This document shows positions 46,030-57,812 of a stretch of 64,000 bases of DNA, piece after piece. A program made the position numbers and the translations under genes. Source of the DNA: Acholoe squamosa (taxonomy: Eukaryota; Annelida; Polychaeta; Phyllodocida; Polynoidae); contig OX439047.1 in assembly GCA_949317995.1 (NCBI GenBank), positions 35,936,950 to 36,000,949 of the forward strand, in the 5' to 3' direction. Under the pieces are notes generated by a model. It was not told the origin of the DNA. It did not search any database and saw nothing but the letters and a program-made list of their open reading frames with translations. Each line of letters opens with the position of its first letter. Position 1 is the first letter of the stretch.

Positions 46030-47945
46030 CTCAAACTCTACACAGTGTTTAGGCAAACTGAGGACATGACCATACATTGTATGTATGCAAATAGAGGACT
46101 TGGCTTAGATACACTCCACACAGTGTGTGTAGGCAAACTGAGGACATGGCCACACTGTGTTTGTATGCAAATAGAGAACTTGGTCTATAATACACTTCAC
46201 ACAGTGTGTATATGCAAATAGAGGACTTGGCCTTAGATACACTCCACACGGTGTGTATATGCAAATAGAGGATATAGTCTTAGATACACTCCACACAGTG
46301 TGTGTAGGAAAACTGAGGACATGGTCACACAGTGTGTGTATGCAAATAGAGGACTTAGTCTTAGATACACTGCACACAGTGTGTGTAGGCAGACTGAGAA
46401 CATGATCACACTGTGTGTGTTGGCAAATAGAGGACTTGGTATTAGATTCACTCCACACAGTGTGTGTAGGCAACCTGAGGACATGGCCACACTGTGTTTG
46501 TATGCAAATAGAGGACATGGTCTAAGATACACTCCACACAGTGTGTGTAGGTAAATAGAGGACATGGCCACACTGTGTTTGTAGGCAATTATAAAACGGC
46601 AGCCCATGCAATGCTGCACAGTAGAAGTGACCTTGAGTGCATTATAGGAGTACAGTGCAAGCCTGAGCAAGTTCACAGCTTGTATATCATTATTCCTGTG
46701 GGATATCAGTCTCAACATGAAGAATATCGTTGTCTTTTCTCTAAATAGAGGACATGGTCTTAGATACACTCCACACAGTGTGTGTAGGCAAACTGAGGAC
46801 ATTAGTTCACAGAATGTGTATGCAAATAGAGAACTTGGTCTTAGATACACTCCACACAGTGTGTGTAGGCAAACTGAGGACATTAGTATACAGAATGTGT
46901 ATGCAAATAGAGGACTTGGCCTTAGATACACTCCCCCACACAGTGTGTGTAGGCAAACTGAGGACATGGCCACACAGTGTGTGTATGCAAATAGAGGACT
47001 TAGTCTTAGATACACTCCACACAGTGTGTGTAGGCAGACTGAGGACATGATCACACTGTGTGTGTTGGCAAATAGAGGACTTGGTATTAGATTCACTCCA
47101 CACAGTGTGTGTAGGCAAACTGAGGACATGGCCACACTGTGTTTGTATGCAAATAGAGGATATGGTCTAAGATACACTCCACACAGTGTGTGTAGGCAAA
47201 TAGAGGACATGGCCACGCTGTGTTTGTAGGCAATTATAAAACGGCAGCCAATGCACTGCTGCACAGTAGAAGTGACCTTGAGTGCATTAAAGGAGTACAG
47301 TGCATGCCTTAGCAAGGTCACAGCTTGTCTATCATTCCTGTGGGATATCAGAGCCTCAACATGAAGAATATCGTTGTCTATTCTCTAAATAGAGGACATG
47401 GTCTTAGATACACTCCACACAGTGTGTGTAGGCAAACTGAGGACATTAGTTCACAGAATGTGTATGCAAATAGAGGACTTGGCCTTAGATACACTCCCCC
47501 ACAGTGTGTGTAGGCAAACTGAGGACATGGCCACACAGTGTGTGTATGCAAATAGAGGACTTAGTCTTAGATACACTCCACACAGTGTGTGTAGGCAGAC
47601 TGAGGACATGTTCACACTGTGTGTGTTGGCAAATAGAGGACTTGGTATTAGATTCACTCCACACAGTGTGTGTAGGCAAACTGAGGACATGGCCACACTG
47701 TGTTTGTATGCAAATAGAGGACATGGTCTAAGATACACTCCACACAGTGTGTGTAGGCAAAGTGAGGACATTAGTTCACAGAATGTGTATGCAAATAGAG
47801 GACTTGGTCTTAGATACACTCCCCCACACAGTGTGTGTAGGCAAACTGAGGACATTAGTATACAGAATGTGTATGCAAATAGAGGACTTAGTCTTTGATA
47901 CACTCCACACAGTGTGTGTGGGCAGACTGAGGACATGATCACACT
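46030..47945 (+). repeat. Left minisatellite array (81-bp dimer)
   Basis: The 81-bp unit is a dimer of two roughly 40-bp halves: one with GGCAAACTGAGGACATGGCC, the other with GCAAATAGAGGACTTGG. Each half carries the dyad CACACAGTGTGTG. About twenty units are present, interrupted twice by a roughly 130-bp unique spacer. The unit length is a multiple of three with few stops, which leaves long frames open on both strands. Confidence 0.92.
46554..47408 (+). repeat. 648-bp higher-order duplication within the left array
   Basis: The spacer starting AATTATAAAACGGCAGCC occurs at 46587 and 47231. Its surrounding array is repeated with it, at an offset near 648 bp. A few substitutions and a small deletion separate the copies. 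Confidence 0.85.
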
Positions 47946-48230
47946 GTCTAATTGGGCCATAAAGGCTTACCATTCCTCCCATGCTGCTGTACTGTTAGAG
48001 ATTGGTCTAAGTCACCATTTTTGTGCAATGAGGGCCACCCTTTTTTTTTTTAATTTTTACCCCAAATAAAGTCTTAATTCTCTATATATCAATATAAAGA
48101 GTTTTTCATATAATTTTCTTGGACCCTTTCATGGGATGGGCCCCCCCCCCTCTTTTAACCCATTCACTCCTGGATTTCCGTGTAGGGGATTTGTATGCAA
48201 ATCCTGCTTCATGGGTGGAAGGGGGGGGCC
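47946..48230. other. Loop of the foldback structure
   Basis: About 285 bp separate the opposed arrays. The segment contains a T-run, a C-run, and at 48155-48230 a dispersed repeat also found at 35079-35155 (GGATTTG..TGCAAATCCTGCTT). Confidence 0.7.
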
Positions 48231-49460
48231 ATGTCCTCAGTTTGCATGCACACTTTGTGTGCTAATGTACTCTATTTGCATGCACATACGGTGTACTAAC
48301 ATCCTCACTTTGCCTAAGCACATTGTGTGCAGTAGATCTAAGACCAAGTCCACTATTTGCATACACACACAGTGTGCTAAAGTCCTCAGTTTGCCTACAC
48401 ACACTAAGTGGAGTAGATGTAAGACCAAGTCCTCTTTTTGCAAACACACACTGTGTGGCCATGTCCTCAGTTTGCCTACACACACGTTATGGAGTGGATC
48501 TAAACCCAAGTCCACTATTTGCCAACACACACTGTGTGCTAATGTCCTCAGTTTGCCTACACACACTACCGTAAAATCTCACTCAGAAGCTGACCTCCAT
48601 CAGAAGCTGACCCCATAACTTCAATAGAATTTAGAAGCTGAATTCTGCACTATTTAAATATGGTTAAACAGTAATTCACTTGATTTAAAAACCTCCCCCA
48701 TAAGCCGACCCCCCAACTTATGTAAATGCTATAAGCTGAATTTAGGTTCAAATCCCAAATTTTGGTCAGCCTCCGGGGGAAGGTTATGTGGTAAGTGAGG
48801 TAGATCTAAGACCAAGTCCTCTATTTGCCAACACACACTGTTTGGCCATGTCCTCAGTTTGCTACACACACTGTGTTGAGTAGATCTTAGACCAAGTCCT
48901 CAATTTGCCAACACACACTATGTGGCAATGTCCTCAGTTTGCCTACACACACTGTGTGGAGGAGATCTTAGACCAAGTCCTCTATTTGCCAACACACACT
49001 ATGTGGCAATGTCCTCAGTTTGCCTACACACATTGTGTGGAGTAGATCTTAGACCAAGTCCTCTATTTGCCAACACACACTATGTGGCAATGTCCTCAGT
49101 TTGCCTACACACACTGTGTGGAGTAGATCTATGACTAAGTCCTCTATTTGCCAACACTCACTGTTTGGCAATGTCCTCAGTTTGCCTACACACACTGTGT
49201 GGAGTGTATCTACGACTATATCCTCTATTTTCATATACACACTGTGTGGAGTGTATCTTAGACCAAGTTCTCTATTTGCGTACAAACACAGTGTGGCCAT
49301 GTCCTCAGTTTGCCTACACACACTGTGTGGAGTGAATCTAAGACCAAGTCCTCTATTTGCCAACACACATTGTGTGGCCATGTCCTCAGTTTGCATAAAC
49401 ACAGAGTGTGTTCACATGATGTCCTCAGTTTGTATACACACTTTGAGTCTCCACTTTGTT
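48231..49460 (-). repeat. Right minisatellite array (inverted copy of the left)
   Basis: About twelve units of the complementary sequence (GTCCTCAGTTTGCCTACACA and AAGTCCTCTATTTGCC) appear on the plus strand. The array is broken once by the insertion at 48567-48795. Units here more often have CCAACACACAC in place of the CATACACACAC of the left arm, so the arms have diverged. Confidence 0.9.
48567..48795. mobile_element. MITE-like insertion in the right array
   Basis: A non-array segment begins TACCGTAAAATCTCACTCAG and contains AGAAGCTGACC several times in varied form. It ends GGTTATGTGGTAAGTGAGGT, partly complementary to its start. The array resumes in the same register of units after it. 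Confidence 0.6.
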
Positions 49461-49812
49461 TCAGCACATAGCTAGGCAATAATATCTTACCCTTTTTTAA
49501 ACTGATTGTTCTTCTTAAATGGACTGAATATGCTTGTAATTAAGGATGGAAAAGTAGATGTAAGATGAATATTTGAATTGTACAAACATGTCCTCACTTG
49601 GGTAATGATGCACTGGTCATGTCCTCAGTTTAGAGGCATCGTACTATTCTACTTTGGAGCACCACAGGTCAGCTCAGTATTTTTCAAAATAACTTCCAAC
49701 AGCTTAATTTGAGTTAAAATTGATCTATGCCCCTAATTGAACCCCAAGTAAGTGAAAGCTGGGTGAATTTTGGAATGTCCCCGCTTTGTAGGAGTGTGCA
49801 ACAGTGTCCCCG
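49461..49812. other. Right inner flank of the foldback
   Basis: AT-rich sequence with scattered GTCCTCA and GTCCCC words, paralleling the left inner flank at 45390-46030. No gene is seen. Confidence 0.5.
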
Positions 49813-49853
49813 ATTTGCTGGTTACACCTGTACACACGCACGCACGCATGCAT

Positions 49854-49856
<3 letters not shown>

Positions 49857-49930
<74 letters not shown>
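49857..49930. repeat. (CA)n microsatellite, right flank of the foldback
   Basis: About 37 CA dinucleotides, preceded by CGCACGCACGCATGCATG, on the same strand as the left flank tract. Confidence 0.95.
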
Positions 49931-49933
<3 letters not shown>

Positions 49934-50026
49934 ATGGACTATGTCAGCACCCATAGATCAGACCTGACGCCGTGGATCACATGTGATAAATAGAATGCCA
50001 GCCCCCTGAATATTGAATCACACCAC

Positions 50027-50100
50027 CGCCGCTAGGGGGCGTGGGGGTCACGTGGTCCTTCAGGAGGTCACGTGACGAGTGTAATGGCGGCCGGCCGGAC
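50027..50100 (+). promoter_or_regulatory. Candidate plus-strand promoter (CTCF-like, two E-boxes, YY1-like)
   Basis: A CTCF-like CCGCTAGGGGGCGTGG at about 50028 is followed by CACGTG at 50049-50054, the palindrome TCACGTGA at 50068-50075 and AATGGCGGC at 50083. The ATG at 50084 opens a 36-codon frame (MAAGRTLASDAYRIGV...) that ends at a stop without a strong donor. Motif order suits plus-strand transcription; the transcript is not identified. Confidence 0.4.
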
Positions 50101-51801
50101 GCTGGCATCTGATGCATACAGGATTGGTGTTATCGCAGTGTGCAGCACTGGCAGGGATTTCATTTTCTACACCACCTTTTTTCTTATTACCTAGCATTTC
50201 ACCCCCCCCCTCCAATTTTTCTTTCCCCTAGTTGTAGAACCCCCCGAGCTCATTGCAAGCCTTGAATCACTAGTTTCTATACTCATTGCGTATAAGTATT
50301 TTGTGGTGAAATTCTGTTTTCCTTTTTGGATGAATTATGAATCATGGATGAAAAAAAGTAGCAACAATTTCTACTCTATAAAGGTGCCAGAGATATTACA
50401 TTTTACTTTGGTCAGACCTTACCAGTTGTCATGACGACCTCAAAACAACATAGACAAACTTAGATCGGGCGTCATCTACCAGGTGACGTCATGACGTAGA
50501 TCAGTGCCAATATGACCTTGGCAGGTCCAGGTCAAACAGGTTTTGACGTATATGACAGCCTGTCTGACACCTTGAATCAACATTAATACAGAGGCATGTT
50601 TGAAGCTACTGTTTCATGTTATGGTAACACAATATAATGTTCAGTTGTACTGGATGACGTCTACTATTGTGAGATACGTATGGCCCGTTACAGACAGAGG
50701 GACAATCAATTTTTAGGAATTCACGAAGGCTATAATTATAATTTTATTCAAAATGTAAACGAGCCAACTCATATTGACTCATGATTATTATGGTTTGCAA
50801 TCCTTCTAATTCTTAATAATTATCCCCTTAAAGTATCAAAGATTTTAACATCGATAGATTCAATAATTCTGCTCGCATTGGATTTAGCTGTATGATATAT
50901 AATAAACTGTAAGCCCACGTATCCATTTTTGCCCCAAGCTAAGTTACCCGTTATGTAGTAGGTTGTTCACCTATGCTTTAGTTATTATTCAATATGTCTA
51001 TTTCAACAGCACCTGTACTGTTCTCCAGGCGCGTAGCAATGTACATCAAAGGTTTTAGAATACAAACTCTATTACATTAAACGATATCCATTATTCTACC
51101 CTTATTCTATTGCACTTTATTCAAACTATGTAACGGTAATTCTCTACACCTCTCTAACAAGTAATATTTCTTTTTCAGCCTAATGTAATTTGATGTCTTT
51201 GCTATTCTGTACCAAGAATATCCTACAGACCATGTTTTATATTGCTGTAAAACTCTGGGTTGCTGGGTTTAGGTCTCAGGCGTGGCGTGCAGCTGTAGAC
51301 AGAAATAGAAACCACGTCAGCAGTTTCTTCTTTGCAGGAGATCGAACGTCAAGGAAAGACGTTTCTTTGGTCATGGATCTCGCGGCCCACAGCGTGAATA
51401 CGCGAGACCCAGCTGCTTCCGGATTTACTTTCCCGCCACCTACGCCTGTAGAGCCTTGTTCATTTCCGGAGTCAAACATTGGCGTAGGGGCAGAAAGTGT
51501 AGGTGCTCAGCCGCCAAAATCCTTCACTATCGCTCAGAGTCAGCCTCGAGGACACGGGGATCTACCCTTTACACTCATTCTTCATTATGTTATATATAGC
51601 TCCACATACCACTAGTTCTACAATTTCAACAACCTCGATCTTCTCTCAAACAATTCTCGTCTGACGTTGTAGTAATTAAACCTTTATATTATAGCAGTTA
51701 CAAAATGATGAATATGATCGGATTGGTTCATTAATTAATTATTGGTTCATTTCATGAATCAATGCCAATTCAGAGGCTCCTGCCCAAACATTGCTCATTA
51801 G
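50101..51801. other. Non-coding stretch with CRE and GC patch
   Basis: A perfect CRE palindrome TGACGTCA lies at 50484-50491, followed by a second ATGACGTA. A GC-richer patch at about 51280-51560 carries ETS-like words (GCTTCCGG, ATTTCCGG) and CTCGCG/CGCGAG words. A 141-codon plus frame crosses that patch, but without recognisable domains or splice sites. Confidence 0.4.
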
Positions 51802-52125
51802 AACAGGGGTGTCAGAAGAAACATGGCTTTTAGGGGGGGGGGGCTGACGCGGGTCAGGTGGGGCGTGTTGACAATTTTAAGCACAGCAAGTGAGGCACTT
51901 TAATATGTTTAGAGGGTTTAGGGACATGCCCCCAAAGAAAATTTTGAAAATTTATATATTGATCCTGCTATTTTGGTCAACTTGTGAGCAAATGACCAAA
52001 TTCACCATGAAAGTGTATATTGGTTTCATTTTTTTTTTTTGGGGGGGGCAAAGTATAGTCTGGCACCCCTGGTCAGAGATTTGGGGTCCATGGCCCCCCT
52101 ACCCCCCTATTCCGACATCCCTGTT
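51802..52125. mobile_element. MITE of 324 bp
   Basis: The ends AACAGGGGTGTCAGAA and its near complement (TTCCGACATCCCTGTT) form 16-bp terminal inverted repeats with two mismatches. The body is rich in G-runs and T-runs, and no coding capacity is seen. Confidence 0.65.
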
Positions 52126-55100
52126 AAGAGGATTAGGTCAGCAAAAGTACATGCAGACATTTAAAACAACATGGCTGAATATGCAAACAGCATTATATGA
52201 TGCTGTAAAACGAATAACGAGCGAAGGCTTGAAAGCCTGCTCTTGAATTAACCCTTTCTTGCCCAGAATAGCAAAAGTGCGCTCTTAACCATGTATGTAT
52301 GTTCCACAGACCACCATGGGTTTAATAATTATCCTATTAACTTGGAATGTCAAGGGGTTTCCAATGATACCAAATTTGTTATGGTGAAAATATTATGTTA
52401 TTATAAGTAAACACTATTGAAATTCTTTTTTGAAATAAATAGAGCTTAACATGCCTGAAAAGTTGGCACGAGAGGGTAGGCATATATTGTAAGTGACGTG
52501 TAACAATGACACATGGTATAATAGCTGGTGTTCTAATGGGAGTACATAAGTATACAATATGCACAGTATGTGTTTTATCCCCTTTAGTTAATTAAAGGCA
52601 GAACCCAAACTACTCAAAGTCTTCTAATAGGGGCATAATCCAGTTGTTATGTGCTATACTTTGTGCCTCTTTTCTGATGTGAGTATTTGGTCTTCACAAT
52701 GATAGATAATTCTCTTCACTCTCATTAGTATTAAGGTGTGATCTCATTATTATGTAGTTTCATTTTTCAGTCGGAATGTACAGATTGATTCTCTGCTGTA
52801 GGATTATCACCATCAACAGACTAACCCTATCACCTCCAGTCATTGCACAAAGTCAGTATTCTTCAAATAATGACTAATGCCAAGAGAGATGCGATGGCCA
52901 TTCTCAATACAGGAATGAGGTACAGGAACAGGCATCTGAGGGTTAATACTTTATCATAAAATGTGAATATATTAGCCTTACTATGCAGTATAGTACAATT
53001 TAGCAACAGGAGCAGTTCTTTTGGGAAATTTAAAGGCCTCAAAACACATTCAGCAATAGTTAATGCCCTTCTAGGGCCTGACGCCTGTAAGCAGTAAACT
53101 AGCGATGGGGTAGATCCTATCATATTATAATACATTTTTTTTTTCATTTTGAGCGATATGTTCTATGTTATCAAGGACACACGTACACGAATAGCCAAAG
53201 ATGAATCATAGCCCTTTTATCTGAAACTAACTGTGCATTGTGAGTGATCATACAACCACAAAGGGATAGCAGGTTTATCTCTTACACTCGGTGGTTTTGC
53301 CACTCTCCTTGGCTACATCGTAGTAGATATGATGCTTTTTCAGTTCTTGATTTCAAATGAAATACGGTGTTGCATGGACCATCTGTCTAAACAGGTTTTG
53401 ATTTTAGGTAAATATCCCCGTCTTTTTTCCTCGGCCAAGCTTTCAAAACAACTGTAACATTTGCTTTATTTAATACTTTCACTGGATTTAATTCCTCACT
53501 GATTCCTGTCGCCTGTTAACTGCCTACAATTAACGATTGATACATTTTGCCCCTTTGTTCCTCTGATGACTAAATACCTTCTTCCAGAGGATATCAACTG
53601 TGCTTCCTTCATATATTATATCGCCCCAGTGGATGCATTGCTGCGTAATGGTCACAAATGGCCATGAAACCTCCCTACCTATCTAGTATATCTCGGTAAA
53701 TGTAAAATTGTTATGAGTCGATGATGACCCCCCCCCTTACCACATTAGAAGGCATCACTAAATATACCCTCTTTTCCCTCCATTTTGGATATGACAAACT
53801 AGGTCGGTGCATACTATTAGTGTTACCATCTGATTCTCAGAGAGAAATGCACGGTTCAAAGTCCTTTATGGTCTTCAATCCTCTCAGCATTGATTACAAA
53901 ATGGATATTGGCTCTTCCCATTGCCCTGGCTAACTAATGTAATCTAATGTAATGGCTCATACAAAGCCTTAAACATCTCACTGAACAATAGTTATTTCAT
54001 GTTGAAATCTATATCAGATCGGCTTGTAGAAAGAGAATAAGTTAGTCATGGAATAAGAGTATAATTAATAACAGGTAATCCTATTGATACAATAGCATGC
54101 ATTATGGCCACACAAGAGTCAGCGATGTTAACTCTTTGAAGTAAAACTTAGCAAGCGCCTCCCGATTTCCAATCAGACTTTCCTTGGGTGTACCAGAAAT
54201 GTCGATTATTTAGCTGATGCATCAATCAAACTCAGAACAACGCATTAAAAGAAATGACACAGCAACAACCAGAAAATCATGTCACCGCCCATGTGTCATC
54301 TCTCAGTGTCGTTATGATATTTGGGGAAGAAGGAGGGAGGCCAGGGCAAGGGGTGCAAATCTATAAGAAGCTGTGCAATACTCAGATTTATGCGTCTTAG
54401 GGCTGAGAGATTGCCATCTATATTGGTACAAAATATTGTGGAGGTCCCTGATCGGCCCTAGGCACCATGTCACAAATAATGGCGTCATAGGAGACAGTCC
54501 CATACGATGCATCCATGAATTTTTCACTGAATGTAATTTTAGTGATGGGTCCAAACAGCATGTTTCCAAAAGTGTCTGCAATGCAGGGTAGAACCATTAG
54601 TGTAGTAATAGTATTACCCCACTATAATCAAACCATCTGGGTAACGCAGTTTCCTTCAACAACAGTCTTCTTTTCTCCGGCTGGGAATAAAAATAACTTT
54701 ACAAATAGTCAGAGGCAATGACAAGAGAATCCCTACATCTTTTCTATGGTATTATATTATGGGGTGAAAATAGCAATATCTAGGTCAGGATCTGGGTTGG
54801 TAGTTAGGTGGCACACTTTGCTGGGGGAGCAGCTCCCCATCAAGAAGATGTATAGCGTCATTAGTGACGGCAAAATTGAGTTGCTCATGCACAAATAGTA
54901 GAGTCAATATTTTAGGGGTAGAACTGCTCAATTGAAACGACAAGGTATAAATAACAGTGAAGTTAATTGAAAGTAAATTGCAGGTATATGTGGTGGTTTG
55001 GACAGACATAGGAATTTTCTGAATACTTGGAATTGGGAAAGTAGTTTGTGTGGATATATAATGAAATAGCATTGCTAGGGGACAACATGGCGCACTTCTT

Positions 55101-55705
55101 GGGGCAACCTGCTGCAATAGTGTATGCAGTCTTCTGTCAAGCAGGAGGTAGAACCGAGGTAGAACAGCCCTTCACACCCTGGAGAAGTATATGTCAGTCC
55201 CTTAAGTGTGGCACAATTAACAAATGTGAAAAACAAGGCGTACCACCCTTTTATTTGTTTCTGATCAGGGATGGGCCCCAGAAACTATAAGCACTATGAA
55301 AAGCAATTGCGGCGAAGAACATGGATTAGAAGAACCCAGAAATCCACACTTAAATTTACACCATAGACTATCTACTATTACATTCCTGAAAAGCGGGGGT
55401 TGGGTTGTGAATATATTATAGTTTGTTGCATTTGGTAGCTAATGCATACATAATGCACCATGTACCATATCTATACTAACGCTAAGGTATAAACAGAGCG
55501 TAGGGAAAAAAAAGATATAGCCCTAGCTTTAAAGCCTTGAAGGATTTTGGCATTAGTGAATCTAAAAAGACAGTGACCCCTTTCTCTTGAATTGTATGAT
55601 TTGATAACCCTTGGCCATTTGATCAATTGGTTGAAAACAGAGAGCTAGAATAGACACATAAGTGTGACATGCCAACATTGATTTTCCCACACTGAGCCTT
55701 CTGAA
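52126..55705. other. Non-coding stretch
   Basis: AT-rich sequence with short chance frames on both strands. I see no exon, repeat family or RNA gene. Confidence 0.5.
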
Positions 55706-55992
55706 ATGTACACTGACAGAAAAAAGAGGATCAGCCTGAGTTTCACCTAGTCTCTTGTGCTGTCTGAGTATCAAGAGAGCCTCTGCTAGAGGCTCTCCCC
55801 TGACATGCCATACTCATGCTGAGCCTGCTTCAATGCCACACATTGGGAAAAAGGATCAGCATGAGTATGGCACACGGCTCAGGCATGGTGCCATACTCAG
55901 TCTGAATCTAACTGAATACTCCAGCAAAGCAGGGGTCTAGCCCTTACACTGATGTCTGAGATTATATCATATCCTAGCACCCACCACACCAT

Positions 55993-56064
55993 GTGCCTCA
56001 TTAGCTCAGTTGATATGGCACTGAACTCTGCGTCTGAAGGTGGTGAGTTCAAGCCCCATTGAGA
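55993..56064 (+). repeat. tRNA-like module 1
   Basis: TTAGCTCAGTTGATATGGCA (A box, D arm) and GAGTTCAAGCCCC (B box) at tRNA spacing. The anticodon stem does not pair well, so a functional tRNA is unlikely. Confidence 0.65.
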
Positions 56065-56454
56065 ATTTTTGTAAAGTCATTCTCGGTAGGTCAATCTTAT
56101 TGCTACAATGTGAGCATGAATATGCATTCATAATGGGGTTGTGAGAAGATTTTTCCCTATTAAGCCCCCCTCCCTCACCCATTCTTGCACATACTCAATA
56201 TCCTTTCTATTATCCTCTAGTCCTTAGAACCATGATATCTAAGAATATAATCTTATCTATTTAGGAATATAATAGGAATTAATCACTAAAACATTTAGAG
56301 TATGATCATATCTTTGCAGTAAATGTAAAAGTAACATATGGTCACAGGCATATTTCTAATGTTTTGGGGCTTGGAAAAAAGTAGAATACCAGATTTCAAC
56401 ACACAGAGGGAGCAGATCATATGAGATTTCAAGTGGAGATCTTTCAGCACAGTC

Positions 56455-56522
56455 AAGATGGTGTAGTGGTAACATGTTTACCTTCATATGAGAAGGTCCT
56501 GAGTTCGGTTCCAGCCCAGGGA
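56455..56522 (+). repeat. tRNA-like module 2
   Basis: GATGGTGTAGTGGTAACATG (A-box region), a pairing CCTTC...GAAGG anticodon-like stem with an irregular loop, then GAGTTCGGTTCCAGCCC (B box). Confidence 0.6.
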
Positions 56523-56717
56523 TGCTCTTCAAAAGTTGCAAGTTATGCAAACGATTTATTTTCTTGCTATTTTCTGACTTGGCAGACATTGAAGATTCTG
56601 TCAGTTTTCAAGCAAGCATCTATTTCAATTAGTTACAAAGTTAGGTCTTAGAAAAATACACTGTAATAGATGAGATGTTTCCTATTAAACTGAAAAAAAA
56701 GAAAAATGTTTCTCAGC

Positions 56718-56790
56718 ACCACCTACACTTGAACCTGAGACCCCTCACATGCAAAGCAAGAATCCTAACACTGTGCCACCTCTACAACTG
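56718..56790 (-). repeat. tRNA-like module 3
   Basis: On the minus strand: GGTGGCACAGTGTTAGGATT, then CAGGTTCAAGTGTAGG. A and B boxes are recognisable; stems are degraded. Confidence 0.5.
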
Positions 56791-57003
56791 GTGAGCCAGG
56801 TTGCAATAGGCATATAAGTAGGACTGTGCAATACCTACTGAGGACATTGTGGACATTTGTCCTTACTATGGGCATTTTTCCTTACTATGGTCACTCCAGT
56901 CTGTGTTCCCTATTAGTCTACTGGGCCTCATATGACCAATGACATCTCATTGTAGTAGGTCTATGGTTGAAATATCATATTGATAGTGCCACTTTCAACA
57001 CCT

Positions 57004-57072
57004 GACCCGCTAGCACATATAGGAGCACAAAGGAGTCACAATAAGGAGGTACCCAGTTCAAAATCCCACCAA
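57004..57072 (+). repeat. tRNA-like module 4
   Basis: GCTAGCACATATAGGAGCAC (A-box region) and CCCAGTTCAAAATCCC (B box) at tRNA spacing. Confidence 0.5.
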
Positions 57073-57812
57073 GGAGCAAAAAGGACACTGAAACCAGGAA
57101 TGCCCAAACTATTCATCGATTAATTAGACTGCCTTAGGAAGTTGAATGTTCGACCATCTGAAATCCTTGTGTGTATGAAATTATGGGCTTTTGTCAAACG
57201 GTGACCTTAATTTCTATATTTCTTTATAATGTTTAACAAACCAATTATGTGTTGGGCTTAATACACCCTACAGCTTAGTAGTTCAATAAGGGCTACAAAT
57301 GCAGGGCTACATAACCATTACAATTTAGACTGTCTGTAAGCCCTACAATGCAGTGCTGATTAGTAACTCTTTAAGTGGGATTGTGCCCACTGGGTAGTGT
57401 TGCTGGACTCACTCTGAAGATAGAATCCAGTAAAGTGTGATCCTATGTATTGGGATACTCTGGCAGTGCATTACACCATAGGTAAGAAAGACTCCTGCAA
57501 TGGTGGAGCCTGTTCAGGTAGGATCCAGCATTGCCTGACCCTCTTCATAGAGATACTCAGGCAATGTCCTATTCTCTTCTATTATGTTACTCCAGTTGAC
57601 CCTGAGCCTGTCTCTAAAGAGACTCCTGCACTGTGAAAGTAGGGCAGTAGAGAGGGTACAGCTAGGCCATAAACAATCTAGAGTAGAGTGTCAGGTATTG
57701 CTGGAGTATGCCTACACCCTAGGCTCACCCTGAGTATCAAAATATACTCATTTTGGCGACATTTGCCTGAGGCTAACATTAGGCTTCCGGTGAGTATCAT
57801 TATTTTTTCTGT

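Larger units (their letters stand above)
45331..49828. mobile_element. 4.5-kb foldback structure with minisatellite arms
   Basis: The left end reads GGTGTAACCAGCAAATTGGG and the right end is its complement. Similarity continues for about 58 bp, including CCTACAAA and GGGGAC words. Inside, arrays at about 46030-47945 and 48231-49460 are the same 81-bp minisatellite in opposite orientation. Words of type AAACTGAGGAC and AATTGGGGAC recur through the whole structure. A (CA)n tract in the same orientation flanks both ends, as expected if the structure inserted into one microsatellite. No transposase or other protein domain is visible, so it would be non-autonomous. Confidence 0.75.
55706..57812. 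repeat. 2.1-kb repeat-derived region with four tRNA-like modules
   Basis: The borders look weakly inverted: CTACACTGACAGAAAAAA near 55705 on the left, and the complement of CTACACAGAAAAAA on the right. Internal phrases such as GAGTATGGCA, ACTCAGGCA and GACTCCTGCA recur. Inverted repeats lie at 55775-55797 (10-bp arms) and 55806-55872 (17-bp arms TGCCATACTCATGCTGA). It has no coding capacity. It may be a composite non-autonomous element. Confidence 0.5.

Noticed and set aside
46233-47321. 362-codon minus-strand open frame and other long frames in 46.0-49.5 kb
   Set aside because: They consist wholly of the 81-bp minisatellite translated in different frames on both strands. They are repeat artefacts rather than genes.
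45331-49460. CRISPR-like appearance of regularly spaced repeats
   Set aside because: The units are contiguous with no unique spacers, the repeat is a eukaryotic minisatellite, and the surrounding genes have introns.
51190-51615. 141-codon plus frame
   Set aside because: Low-complexity Pro/Ser composition over a CpG-rich patch, no recognisable domain, no splice signals.
29741-57072. Genuine tRNA genes
   Set aside because: A and B boxes are present, but acceptor and anticodon stems do not pair properly in any module. Treated as tRNA-derived repeats.
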